Positions 1 to 7,647 are shown, numbered from the stretch's first letter. The stretch is 13,513 bases of DNA from Flavobacteriales bacterium UBA7443 (GCA_002477505.1 DLQB01000050.1:1-13513), one strand, 5' to 3'. Numbers and translations are program-made. Notes: generated by a model not told the origin, from the sequence alone.

Positions 1-1172
1 TGGCCTGAAAGTGCATCACCAAATGCAAACGCCCCAACCCATGGTTGATCCTCACTCTGAACTACACTAATTGCTACTTGTGGCGCAACGGCTTGAGACT
101 CAATGCCAATTGTCACCCAACTGTCCGCTGCCAATTCAGGGAAAAAGGTGAGGAACGCTGGATTGATATCACCAGCGGTTGTACCTCCAAATTGGCTGTT
201 ATAAAAGCCTGTGGTGGTGGAAAGATTGAATGGTTGATCTTCGTTTCCATAAACCGAACTCAAGAAATCGTCATCATTGGCCATGTTGTGATAAATCCGG
301 TAGGTCGTTTGGCCAGGGATAACATCAACCGCGTGTTCTTCAATTGTCAAGGAGTACGCTCCTATCTCACCTGAGCAACTGCAGAAATCGCAACTCCCGT
401 CGTCCTCTGTTGCATCCTCCGAGTAGTTACAAGCCGCTGAATCCATGCAGCCTGGAACGAGGAGCTCAGGAGCAAAAGGAGTGAATGGAATCACGCCGCG
501 AAATTCTTGGCTGGACTCACCTTCAACAAACACTTGAACTTGCATTTGCCCCGTGATTTCACCTTGAGTGGTGAATTGCCCCACCAGTACACGCAAATCA
601 TCTCCGGCGAATGCACCATGGGCAACCATGTCGCATGAAGCCATGTCGTTTGGATCGCAGGGAAAGAGTGTGTACACCGCCGTACCCGTCTCATCATTGA
701 CAAAAACATTATCCCCTGAACCAAATTCTTGAAGCAAATCGATCTCACCAAGAGCGACATTTACTTCAACACCTTCCGCAGCATGAGCAGAACCGATGGT
801 TAACCAACTATCATAGGCAAGCTCCGGGAAAAAGGATAGAACATCTGAATTTACCCACGCTCCTACTTCTGAACCAAATGCTTCATCATTGTACCATGCC
901 GGTGACGAAGTACTGTTCAAAATCATGGGATTGTCGGCCTCACCTGAAATGCAACTTAAGAAGTCTGATTCGTTTTGCATTTCCATGTACACTCGATAAG
1001 TGGTGTACCCAGCAAAGTCAACGGAACCAACAACGCCCTCATGTTCCACAAAACTCTCCACCGAAAGCGAATAGCCTGGGGGCACTCCGGGAGAAGGAGT
1101 TTCCACCGGAGTTTGAGCGTAAGAAACGCTCAATAAAAAGCAACAAAAAATCAGGCATAGTAAGTTACGCAT
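1..1172 (-). CDS. Secreted repeat protein with DDGSC cysteine motif (partial, N-terminal part)
   Basis: This reading frame starts at the ATG at 1172-1170 and stays open to the left edge, giving 390 codons of an incomplete protein. Residues 1-20 form a signal peptide: a hydrophobic stretch rich in Leu, Cys and Phe ending SYAQ. Two related segments follow. Residues 55-127 and 287-356 share (G)xTTYRxY...DFLS and FFPELAxDSWxTIG, a period of about 230 residues, so the protein is built from tandem extracellular domains. Between them, residues 241-261 hold GCMDSAACNYSEDATEDDGSC, a cysteine motif frequent in large secreted Bacteroidota proteins; its Asp-rich part could bind calcium, which is inference. 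A C-terminal sorting domain would be expected beyond the window. The function is unknown; a cell-surface or adhesin-like role is a guess. No clear promoter box was found upstream (1173-1422). Confidence 0.88.
   Translation of the reverse strand, partial: MRNLLCLIFCCFLLSVSYAQTPVETPSPGVPPGYSLSVESFVEHEGVVGSVDFAGYTTYRVYMEMQNESDFLSCISGEADNPMILNSTSSPAWYNDEAFGSEVGAWVNSDVLSFFPELAYDSWLTIGSAHAAEGVEVNVALGEIDLLQEFGSGDNVFVNDETGTAVYTLFPCDPNDMASCDMVAHGAFAGDDLRVLVGQFTTQGEITGQMQVQVFVEGESSQEFRGVIPFTPFAPELLVPGCMDSAACNYSEDATEDDGSCDFCSCSGEIGAYSLTIEEHAVDVIPGQTTYRIYHNMANDDDFLSSVYGNEDQPFNLSTTTGFYNSQFGGTTAGDINPAFLTFFPELAADSWVTIGIESQAVAPQVAISVVQSEDQPWVGAFAFGDALSG
105..314 (-). repeat. Second copy of protein-level repeat in the secreted protein
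   Basis: Encodes residues 287-356 and matches the segment at 792-1010. The spacing implies a repeat unit of about 230 residues that includes one DDGSC cysteine motif (390-452). The unit probably repeats again beyond the left edge. Confidence 0.75.
792..1010 (-). repeat. First copy of protein-level repeat in the secreted protein
   Basis: Encodes residues 55-127 of the secreted protein. It shares TTYR-(V/I)-Y, DFLS and FFPELA-x-DSW-x-TIG with the copy at 105-314. The resemblance is clear in protein and weaker in DNA, so the duplication is old. Confidence 0.75.
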
Positions 1173-1407
1173 GTCAGAACAATTTGGTGAGATCAATAAC
1201 GAAAACGCAGTTTCCCTGAAAGGGGAGAAAGCATTCTATCTTGGCGAATGTAACAGGAAGTCGAGCATTTTGCAAATCGGATTTGAGTTTTCATCTTTAT
1301 TTTATTAACATTAATCGTCAGACATTGGGGTTCTAACGACATAAGTTGTGGGGAAAAGAAAAAAAGAATGTGCACTTAAAAAAGATCCAAACGAAAAAAG
1401 TTTGGTG

Positions 1408-1415
1408 TATCTTTG
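1408..1415 (+). promoter_or_regulatory. -7 promoter box (TATCTTTG) of tRNA-Phe
   Basis: An exact match to TAnnTTTG, the -7 element of the Bacteroidota primary sigma factor. It ends 7 bases before the first base of the mature tRNA, the expected distance to a transcription start. No TTG -33 element stands at the usual 17-23 base spacing. Confidence 0.6.
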
Positions 1416-1422
1416 CGGTCGC

Positions 1423-1495
<73 letters not shown>

Positions 1496-1502
1496 CTAAC
1501 AA

Positions 1503-1530
1503 AAAGGCCAATCATTGGTCTTTTTTTTTT
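1503..1530 (+). terminator. Rho-independent terminator after tRNA-Phe
   Basis: The stem AAAGGCCAA pairs with TTGGTCTTT (one G-T wobble) around the loop TCA, and runs into ten T bases at 1521-1530. It lies 7 bases after the tRNA, so it should end that transcript before aroB. Confidence 0.85.
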
Positions 1531-1548
1531 ACTTCAGATTTTCCCTTT

Positions 1549-1562
1549 AGGAGATTCCTCCT
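1549..1562. repeat. Short inverted repeat upstream of aroB
   Basis: AGGAG (1549-1553) and CTCCT (1558-1562) form an inverted repeat around ATTC, with partial extension outward (TTT/GAA). It lies just upstream of the aroB -7 box, where an operator could sit. It may equally be chance. Confidence 0.35.
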
Positions 1563-1573
1563 GAAGAATCGAG

Positions 1574-1581
1574 TAAATTTG
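1574..1581 (+). promoter_or_regulatory. -7 promoter box (TAAATTTG) of aroB
   Basis: An exact TAnnTTTG match. A start 5-7 bases downstream would give a leader of roughly 11 bases before the ATG at 1599. It would leave the in-frame TTG at 1590 at or next to the 5' end, which is one reason to prefer the ATG. No well-spaced -33 TTG is visible. Confidence 0.55.
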
Positions 1582-1598
1582 AAGCACCCTTGACACAC

Positions 1599-2651
1599 AT
1601 GTCAAAGAATCGATATCAATACAATGCATCTGCGCTGTTGCAAAACAAGCAGGTCGAATCCAACCACTTTGTCATCAGTGATGCAGCCTTCAAATCCTTG
1701 CCGGTTCCAGAAGCATACATTGAACTATTCAACGGATTCCAGGTCCATTGGGTCATCGCTGGTGAGGAATGTAAATCCTTGCAAAGAGCACAAGAAATTT
1801 GGCATTGGCTCGACACCGTCAATGCCACTAGGTTTGACACCCTCATTATCATCGGTGGTGGTACCACAACGGATCTTGGTGCTTTTGTCGCATCAACGTA
1901 CAAAAGAGGTCTGAACTTCATCCTCATCCCAACGACACTGCTGGGAATGGTGGATGCCGCCATCGGCGGAAAAAACGGCATCAACTTCAATGGCATAAAG
2001 AACGCTATCGGAACGTTTACGGAGCCCTCAAAAATTACGATTGACACATCCTGGCTCAAAACATTGCCCAAGCGTGAATTGCTCAATGGTTGGATGGAGT
2101 TAAGCAAGCACGCTCTCGTCGGAGACGAATTGCTCTGGAAAGAACTGGGACACTACACGCCGAATGATCCCGATATCAATTGGGACAAACTGGTCAAGGC
2201 AGGCAGCAGCATCAAGCGTAAAATCATTGAATCCGACTTTCGCGAGAGCGGCGAACGGAAAATTTTAAACTTTGGGCACACCATCGGCCATGCACTTGAA
2301 TCGGTTGCAGCTGAGTCCAAAACCCCACTCGATCACGGCTTCGCTGTCGGAGTCGGAATGATTGTTTCATTGCATTGGAGTGCACATCGCGCAGATGAAG
2401 CCTTTAATAAGAGCGAATTACGCGATGCCTCTGATCAACTGAAAAAATGGCTAATAAATGAGGACAATGGCGATCCCTGGCGCTGGTCCACAAGCCAAAA
2501 TCCTTCCGAATTATGGCCGTTCATGCGCAAAGACAAAAAAAACACATCAAATGCAGTCTTAGACATTCAACTGATTGGAATTGGCGAGGCCAATTGGGAC
2601 TGTCCGCTCGAGAAGTTGGACTTTGAAATGGTTTGGGACGCAGCTTTTTGA
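1599..2651 (+). CDS. aroB: 3-dehydroquinate synthase
   Basis: AroB converts DAHP to 3-dehydroquinate in the cytoplasm, the second step of the shikimate pathway to aromatic amino acids; it uses NAD and a divalent metal. With the ATG at 1599 the protein has 350 residues, normal for the family. The NAD-binding segment IIIGGGTTTDLGAFVAS lies at 83-99, followed by YKRG and PTTLLGMVDAAIGGKNGIN (111-129). The metal ligands can be placed by motif: Glu167 in LNGWMELSKHA, His227 in LNFGHTIGHALE, and His246 in LDHGFAVG. The Lys-rich MRKDKKN (309-315) matches the substrate-binding segment. An in-frame TTG at 1590 would add three residues, but the promoter position speaks against it. lpxD follows 43 bases later, and aroB may share its transcript. 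Confidence 0.95.
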   Translation: MSKNRYQYNASALLQNKQVESNHFVISDAAFKSLPVPEAYIELFNGFQVHWVIAGEECKSLQRAQEIWHWLDTVNATRFDTLIIIGGGTTTDLGAFVASTYKRGLNFILIPTTLLGMVDAAIGGKNGINFNGIKNAIGTFTEPSKITIDTSWLKTLPKRELLNGWMELSKHALVGDELLWKELGHYTPNDPDINWDKLVKAGSSIKRKIIESDFRESGERKILNFGHTIGHALESVAAESKTPLDHGFAVGVGMIVSLHWSAHRADEAFNKSELRDASDQLKKWLINEDNGDPWRWSTSQNPSELWPFMRKDKKNTSNAVLDIQLIGIGEANWDCPLEKLDFEMVWDAAF

Positions 2652-2682
2652 CTCTTACCGCGTTCAATTGGTTGGAACCGCT

Positions 2683-2690
2683 TAATTTTG
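2683..2690 (+). promoter_or_regulatory. -7 promoter box (TAATTTTG) of lpxD
   Basis: An exact TAnnTTTG match lying in the 43-base gap after aroB. It ends four bases before the lpxD ATG at 2695, so transcription would begin at or next to the start codon. No -33 TTG at the usual spacing was found, so activity is inferred. Confidence 0.5.
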
Positions 2691-2694
2691 ACCT

Positions 2695-3732
2695 ATGCAA
2701 AAAACAGCTAGGGAAATTGCTGAAATCCTGCATGGATGGGTAGAGGGCGACGAAAAAGTAGTGCTCAAAGGCTTGGCTAAAATAGAAGAAGCAGGCCCAA
2801 GTGACTTGACGTTCTTGGCGAACCCTGCCTACGAGTCCCATTTATACGCCACAAATGCTTCAGCAGCTATTGTTGCAGAGGGATTCAAGCCCACCCAAGG
2901 ATTACCGAATCAACTCAGTCTCGTGCGTGTCAAGGATCCCTATGCGGCCTTCACGTCTTTATTGCAATGGGCAACGGAGAAGGCGCCAATGGCGCATGGC
3001 ATACACCCTACGGCTGCCATCAGTGCAGATGCGCAAATCAGTGACGAGTGTTACATCGGTGCTTTTGTCCAGATCGAGTCCGGTGCGTCGGTTGCAGAGA
3101 ATTGTGAAATTCACAGCCACAGCATCATTGGGGCTGGAAGCCAAGTAGGAAGTGGAACAATCATCCAGAATGGTGTCTACATTGGAAAAGAATCAATCGT
3201 TGGATCCCATTGCATCGTTCAGCCCGGAGCTGTAATCGGTTCTGACGGTTTTGGTTTTGCGCCTCAATCGGACGAACGCTACGAAAAAATTCCGCAATTG
3301 GGAAATGTCGTTATCGGCGATAACTGCGAAATCGGAGCGACCACCACCATCGACCGAGCGACATTAGGCTCCACTCGAATTGGGAATGGCGTGAAGCTGG
3401 ACAATCAAATTCAGGTGGCGCACAATGTAACCATAGGAGAAAACACGGTCATCGCCGCACAAACTGGCATTGCCGGCTCCACTGCCATTGGAAGCAATTG
3501 CATGATAGGAGGACAAGTGGGCTTTGCAGGGCACATCTCAGTCGCCGACGGCGTGAAGGTGGCGGCTCAATCGGGGGTTACCAAGAGCATTAAGGAACCG
3601 AACACTACCTGGCAAGGAACACCTGCGGCTCCAATTAAACAATATCAATTGCAACAGATTGAGCTGAGGAAGCTCCTTAAGAACAGCGCACTCGATAGAA
3701 TCGAGCACCTCGAAAAGCAAGTAAAAGGATGA
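2695..3732 (+). CDS. lpxD: UDP-3-O-acylglucosamine N-acyltransferase
   Basis: LpxD transfers a 3-hydroxyacyl chain from acyl carrier protein to the 2-amino group of UDP-3-O-acyl-glucosamine, the third step of lipid A synthesis, in the cytoplasm. The 345 residues have the family layout. An N-terminal uridine-binding domain (about 1-95) begins TAREIAEILHGWVEGD. Hexapeptide repeats of the left-handed beta helix follow (about 103-290), then a C-terminal helix (315-343). GSDGFGFA (182-189) is a family hallmark. His243 in QVAHN matches the catalytic His of E. coli LpxD. The N-terminus aligns with the family start, so the ATG at 2695 is well supported. Its stop overlaps the next start in ATGA, implying translational coupling with lpxC/fabZ. 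Confidence 0.97.
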   Translation: MQKTAREIAEILHGWVEGDEKVVLKGLAKIEEAGPSDLTFLANPAYESHLYATNASAAIVAEGFKPTQGLPNQLSLVRVKDPYAAFTSLLQWATEKAPMAHGIHPTAAISADAQISDECYIGAFVQIESGASVAENCEIHSHSIIGAGSQVGSGTIIQNGVYIGKESIVGSHCIVQPGAVIGSDGFGFAPQSDERYEKIPQLGNVVIGDNCEIGATTTIDRATLGSTRIGNGVKLDNQIQVAHNVTIGENTVIAAQTGIAGSTAIGSNCMIGGQVGFAGHISVADGVKVAAQSGVTKSIKEPNTTWQGTPAAPIKQYQLQQIELRKLLKNSALDRIEHLEKQVKG

Positions 3733-5132
3733 GCATCAGCGGAAAGCAACGTACGATTCAAAAGGCAGTTGTCTTTGAAGGAATCGGCCTACACACGGGA
3801 CACCACAATCGAATGGTCGTCCATCCCGCACCGGAAAATCACGGTTACAAATTTCGCCGAATGGATGTGGATGGACAACCCTTCATTGAAGCAGATGTTG
3901 ACTTGGTCGTCTCGACGAAGAGAGGGACGACACTCGAAAAAGGCGGAGTCCAGGTGCATACGACTGAGCACATCCTAGCGGCTCTATACGGAAGCCAAGT
4001 GGACAATGCGCTGATCGAGCTCAATGGACCTGAAATTCCCATCATGGATGGCAGTGCCCTCGAATTCGTTGATGCGATTGAAGGCGTTGGCTTCTCGGAC
4101 CAAGATGCGAATCGAAAAACGTTCAAATTGCGTTCCAATGTCGCTTTCGAAGATTCCGACATTGATGTTGAAATGCTCGCTGTCCCAAATCCAGACGACG
4201 ACTTTCGAGTCACGGTTATGGTGGACTACCGGAGCCCCGTCCTCGGTACGCAGCATGCTAGCATGAATCACCTGGTTGAATTCAAGGACGAAATTGCAAA
4301 ATGCCGCACGTTTGTTTTCCTGAAAGAAGTCAAAAAATTAGCCGCAGCAGGCTTGATCAAGGGAGGCGACCTGAACAATGCCGTGGTACTTTTTGAGCGC
4401 CCGTACAAAGAAAAGGAATTGAACGAAATCGCAACGCTCCTCGGAAAGGGTGCCCTTGAATCGCAGGCAGATGTTCCGGGCGTATTGAACACATCCCCGT
4501 TGCGGTTTCAAAACGAACCTGCTCGGCATAAGCTCTTGGATATCGCAGGAGACCTCGCTCTTACAGGACATTTCATCCAAGGGCACATCCTCGCTGCTCG
4601 ACCCGGCCATACAGGCAACATCGCTTTCGCTCGAATACTGAAAAAGAAAATCAAAGAAGAAATGGGTAAGCCTAATCTAGACGTCGATCGCCCTTCGGTT
4701 TTTGACATCAACCAAATCAGTAGCATGCTCCCGCATCGCTATCCTTTTTTGCTCGTGGACAAAATTCTCGAAATCACGGAAGATTCCATTGTAGGATGCA
4801 AAAATGTGACCATCAATGAACCTTTCTTCCAAGGCCATTTCCCGGGAAACCCCGTTATGCCCGGCGTATTGCAGGTCGAATCAATGGCTCAGGTCGGTGG
4901 GATTTTTGCCCTCCAAACCGTTCCGGATCCTGAGAATTACACCACCTATTTCATGAAAATTGACAATGTCAAATTCAAACAAAAAGTACTTCCAGGGGAC
5001 ACCTTGGTCTTCCACCTGGAATTGATGTCTCCCATTCGCCGAGGCTTGGTGAACATGAAGGGACGGGGATATGTAAAAGGCCAACTGGTCTCTGAAGCGG
5101 AGATGCTCGCTCAAATTGTCAAGGAGCGCTGA
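3729..5132 (+). CDS. lpxC/fabZ: Fused UDP-3-O-acyl-GlcNAc deacetylase / 3-hydroxyacyl-ACP dehydratase
   Basis: A two-domain protein of 467 residues, a fusion typical of Bacteroidota. Residues 1 to about 306 are LpxC, the zinc deacetylase that makes the committed step of lipid A synthesis. GIGLHTG is at 18-24. The zinc ligands are His81 (TTEHILAAL), His267 and Asp271 (ARHKLLDIAGD). The catalytic Glu80 and a conserved His at 294 (RPGHTGN) are also present. After a short linker, residues 322-467 are FabZ, which dehydrates 3-hydroxyacyl-ACP in fatty acid elongation. It shows LPHRYPFLLVDKI (334-346) and GHFPGNPVMPGVLQVE with His370 and Glu384. All key residues are intact in both halves. The fusion ties together the enzymes that draw 3-hydroxyacyl chains into lipid A or fatty acids. 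AAAAGG before the ATG may aid initiation. Confidence 0.98.
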   Translation: MSISGKQRTIQKAVVFEGIGLHTGHHNRMVVHPAPENHGYKFRRMDVDGQPFIEADVDLVVSTKRGTTLEKGGVQVHTTEHILAALYGSQVDNALIELNGPEIPIMDGSALEFVDAIEGVGFSDQDANRKTFKLRSNVAFEDSDIDVEMLAVPNPDDDFRVTVMVDYRSPVLGTQHASMNHLVEFKDEIAKCRTFVFLKEVKKLAAAGLIKGGDLNNAVVLFERPYKEKELNEIATLLGKGALESQADVPGVLNTSPLRFQNEPARHKLLDIAGDLALTGHFIQGHILAARPGHTGNIAFARILKKKIKEEMGKPNLDVDRPSVFDINQISSMLPHRYPFLLVDKILEITEDSIVGCKNVTINEPFFQGHFPGNPVMPGVLQVESMAQVGGIFALQTVPDPENYTTYFMKIDNVKFKQKVLPGDTLVFHLELMSPIRRGLVNMKGRGYVKGQLVSEAEMLAQIVKER

Positions 5133-5140
5133 AGCAAATC

Positions 5141-5941
5141 ATGAATTCGAATTCTATGCCATCCTTGATTTCTCCATTAGCCCATATTTCTCCCGGCGCA
5201 ACCATCGCCGATGGAGCCACCATTGAACCCTTTGCCTACATTGAAGACAATGTGAAGATCGGCACCGGCACGTGGATCGGACCGCACGCGGTTGTTCATT
5301 CAGGAACAACAATCGGGGAGGACTGCAAAGTATTCTCAGGCGCCGTCATTGGAGCCATTCCTCAAGATTTAAAATTCTCGGGTGAAGACTCCAAGGTCGT
5401 CATCGGTGATCGAACCGTCATTCGTGAATGCGTGACAATCAACCGCGCCACAGCCGATCGAATGGTTACCAAGGTTGGCTCCGACTGCTTACTCATGGCC
5501 TACTGTCATTTGGCGCACGACGTTTTTGTGGGCGATCACGTCATCATCGCCAATTCCGGCAACATTGCAGGGCATGTGAGCATTGAAGATTGGGCCATCC
5601 TCGAAGGCATGGTAGGAGTGCAACAATTTGTCACAATCGGCCAGCATTCATTTGTGGCAGGCGGATCCATGGTGAGGAAAAACATCCCTCCTTTTGTCAA
5701 GGCTGCCCGTGAACCACTTTCTTTCATCGGTGTGAACAGCATTGGGCTTCGCCGCAGAGGGTTTGACAATGAACAAGTGGTCAACATCGAAGACATCTAC
5801 CGCACCCTGTACGTCCAAAACGGAAACATCTCTCAAGCCTTGCGTGTAGCCGAAACGGAATTGCCACACAGCGAGGAAAAAACCATTGTACTCGGGTTCA
5901 TCAGCGCTTCAGACAAAGGAATCATCCGCGGGCCATTTTAA
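5141..5941 (+). CDS. lpxA: Acyl-ACP:UDP-N-acetylglucosamine O-acyltransferase
   Basis: LpxA attaches a 3-hydroxyacyl chain to UDP-GlcNAc, the first step of lipid A synthesis, in the cytoplasm. The 266 residues match the usual length. Hexapeptide repeats fill about 13-185, followed by a helical C-terminal domain starting near LRRRGF (203-208). His126 in CHLAHD corresponds to the catalytic His125 of E. coli and His145 to its His144, but E. coli His160 is replaced by Gln161. Gly174 corresponds to E. coli Gly173, the acyl-chain ruler; a Gly there allows long chains, so a chain of C14 or more is inferred. The gene starts 8 bases after lpxC/fabZ. A second in-frame ATG at 5156 is possible but would not change the domain. 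Confidence 0.97.
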   Translation: MNSNSMPSLISPLAHISPGATIADGATIEPFAYIEDNVKIGTGTWIGPHAVVHSGTTIGEDCKVFSGAVIGAIPQDLKFSGEDSKVVIGDRTVIRECVTINRATADRMVTKVGSDCLLMAYCHLAHDVFVGDHVIIANSGNIAGHVSIEDWAILEGMVGVQQFVTIGQHSFVAGGSMVRKNIPPFVKAAREPLSFIGVNSIGLRRRGFDNEQVVNIEDIYRTLYVQNGNISQALRVAETELPHSEEKTIVLGFISASDKGIIRGPF

Positions 5942-5947
5942 ACAACT

Positions 5948-6583
5948 ATGGCTGCGTCAACGCCCACTCCCATCGCCATTGAGCTCCATCAATTGGGACA
6001 TGAATTTCTGGAAGGGAAGCCCGTGCTAAAAGGAATAAGCTCGGAAATCAAAGCCGGAATGCACGCCGTGATCAACGGACAAAACGGAAGTGGAAAAAGT
6101 ACCTTGGGGAAAATCTTGTCCGGGCAATTGACCTCGTCAGAAGGGACCATTGTTTGGAACCAAAATGACGCCGAATTGCCCCAGCAGGAGCTGCTTCTCG
6201 AGGCTTCCTTTACCGGGCCATCTACGTCCCTGCATCCCCAGTTGAGCATTGAAGAGATCCTGCAATTCCATGGTACATTCCGGAATTGGCGTCAAGGTGC
6301 AAATCCAGTTGCCTCCTTGCATGCCGCAGGACTTCAGTCCCACATGCACGTTCGGTTCGCTGAATTAAGTTCAGGAATGAAACAGCGGGTGCTGTTGACC
6401 GTGAGCCTGTGCACGGCGTCAGGACTCATTGTGCTTGATGAACCTTGTGCCAATTTAGACAGAGCGGGCATTGATTGGTACCGAGAACAACTGGTGGACT
6501 TTCCGGCGCAAACCACATTGGTCATCTGCACAAATGACCGTCAAGAGGACTACATTCAAGCGGATGTAACACTCTCTCTCTAG
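5948..6583 (+). CDS. Small ABC-type ATP-binding protein
   Basis: A 211-residue protein that is one nucleotide-binding domain with no membrane segment. Walker A is GQNGSGKST (44-52), the signature is LSSGMKQR (140-147), and Walker B with D-loop is LIVLDEPCANLD (160-171). Two usual features are altered. No Gln is seen where the Q-loop is expected (ASFTGP, 86-91), and the H-loop His near the end appears replaced in VICTNDR. It begins 6 bases after lpxA, so it is the last gene of the lipid A cluster and probably shares its transcript. No permease lies nearby. The substrate is unknown; size and layout recall CcmA-like exporters, and a link to lipid or envelope transport is inferred only from position. 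Confidence 0.88.
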   Translation: MAASTPTPIAIELHQLGHEFLEGKPVLKGISSEIKAGMHAVINGQNGSGKSTLGKILSGQLTSSEGTIVWNQNDAELPQQELLLEASFTGPSTSLHPQLSIEEILQFHGTFRNWRQGANPVASLHAAGLQSHMHVRFAELSSGMKQRVLLTVSLCTASGLIVLDEPCANLDRAGIDWYREQLVDFPAQTTLVICTNDRQEDYIQADVTLSL

Positions 6584-6599
6584 CATAAAAAATAACCAC

Positions 6600-6631
6600 A
6601 AACAACTCATTATGAGTGTTTTACGGTTTTT
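6600..6631 (+). terminator. Probable terminator of the lipid A gene cluster
   Basis: AAAC-(A)-ACTCAT pairs with ATGAGT-GTTT around a single T, with one bulged A, and is followed by T bases at 6619-6622 and 6627-6631. It lies 16 bases after the ABC gene. The stem is AT-rich, so strength is uncertain. Confidence 0.6.
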
Positions 6632-6714
6632 ATTTAAGAATCCTGTAACCTTTTCTGATTTCATGGCGTAAAAGAACTCGAAATACTATTCGACAATTCT
6701 TATACCTCTATACC

Positions 6715-7572
6715 ATGAAACTTCAAAAGTTTTACACCCTCGCAGCCGCTGCCATCTTAGTGGGAGCGATTTCTGCCCAAGCCCAAACAGCAGCATTGAA
6801 CGCGACTGCTGGTCCTTTTGACAACCTCAATCACGATTGTGTAGCGAAAGCTGAGACTGGATCTGAAGTTCTTTTGCTCAATCAAGGCGATGTTGTTGTT
6901 CAATCTTTCAATGCATGCGCTGGCGGTGTCGTCACCAAAGCTTATGCAATTGTGAAGCAGTCCAGCAACCAAGGTAAAATCGAAATGATGATTGAAGATC
7001 TCCGCGGAAACATCTTGGCTCGCGCCAAAATGACTGTCCGAGAAGGATTCAATGGCCTGGTGACTTCGAAGCTTACTGCTGAGGTCAATAAAGGCGAACG
7101 ATACAACCTGAAAATCCGCGCGATTTCAACGGACATCGTGATTGAAGGACGTTACAACACAGACGAGAAAAACGACTTGTACTTGAACGGCTGGAAGTTG
7201 GACGGCAACATTTCTACAGCGGTCGGCATCCAAGAAGTGCGCGCTACAACAGAAGCCCTTGAATCTAACCGAAACCCATACAGCAACGATGCAATTGATG
7301 CACGTGCTACTGAGTTCGGAGCGACATTCTCTGTGTATCCAAACCCATTTGTTGATCAAGTTTCAGTCACTTTTAAGAAGGACTTGAAAGGAGAAACACA
7401 AATCATCTTGATGGACCTCGCTGGCAACATGTTGCACCGTGAAGTTCGATTGAACCCTATTGTTGGCCAAAAGGTGAACATCGCCCCAACGTACAACTTG
7501 AATCCAGGTGCCTATGCATTGCGCATCTTGAATGACAACCGTGTGTTCAATCAGACCATCATGAAGCACTGA
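6715..7572 (+). CDS. Secreted protein with T9SS type A sorting domain
   Basis: A 285-residue exported protein. Residues 1-24 form a signal peptide (MKLQKF, an Ala/Leu/Val core, then AQAQ). Residues 25 to about 200 are not recognised; they alternate hydrophobic and polar residues as a beta-rich domain would, and hold two Cys (42 and 68). The C-terminal part (205-285) starts FSVYPNPF and ends NQTIMKH, with LMDLAGNML and LNPGAYALRIL, the pattern of the type A domain that directs proteins through the type IX secretion system to the cell surface. The gene stands alone between two terminators and so has its own promoter, but no TAnnTTTG box was found in 6632-6714. Target and role are unknown. Confidence 0.92.
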   Translation: MKLQKFYTLAAAAILVGAISAQAQTAALNATAGPFDNLNHDCVAKAETGSEVLLLNQGDVVVQSFNACAGGVVTKAYAIVKQSSNQGKIEMMIEDLRGNILARAKMTVREGFNGLVTSKLTAEVNKGERYNLKIRAISTDIVIEGRYNTDEKNDLYLNGWKLDGNISTAVGIQEVRATTEALESNRNPYSNDAIDARATEFGATFSVYPNPFVDQVSVTFKKDLKGETQIILMDLAGNMLHREVRLNPIVGQKVNIAPTYNLNPGAYALRILNDNRVFNQTIMKH

Positions 7573-7595
7573 TTCCGAACGAAATATTCACATAG

Positions 7596-7625
7596 AAAAG
7601 GCCACCCATTTGGGTGGCCTTTTTT
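7596..7625. terminator. Bidirectional rho-independent terminator
   Basis: A strong 11-13 base-pair stem, AAAAGGCCACCC against GGGTGGCCTTTT with an ATTT loop, is flanked by T runs on both strands. It lies between the convergent genes ending at 7572 (plus) and 7648 (minus) and can serve both. Confidence 0.92.
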
Positions 7626-7647
7626 CATTTACACATCAGTCCATGGG

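Noticed and set aside
878..1219. Plus-strand open frame over the secreted repeat protein
   Set aside because: The minus strand here encodes a signal peptide, repeats and a known cysteine motif, so this frame is a shadow.
1173..1422. Gap of 250 bases before tRNA-Phe searched for a small gene or RNA
   Set aside because: It is AT-rich and holds the upstream region of the minus-strand gene, but no convincing promoter box, structured RNA or coding frame was found apart from the tRNA promoter box.
1616..2107. Minus-strand open frame (163 codons) over aroB
   Set aside because: It is a mirror of the AroB coding sequence; aroB motifs are complete on the other strand.
3729..5132. The lpxC/fabZ fusion as a novelty
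   Set aside because: This fusion is well known in Bacteroidota; both halves are complete and normal.
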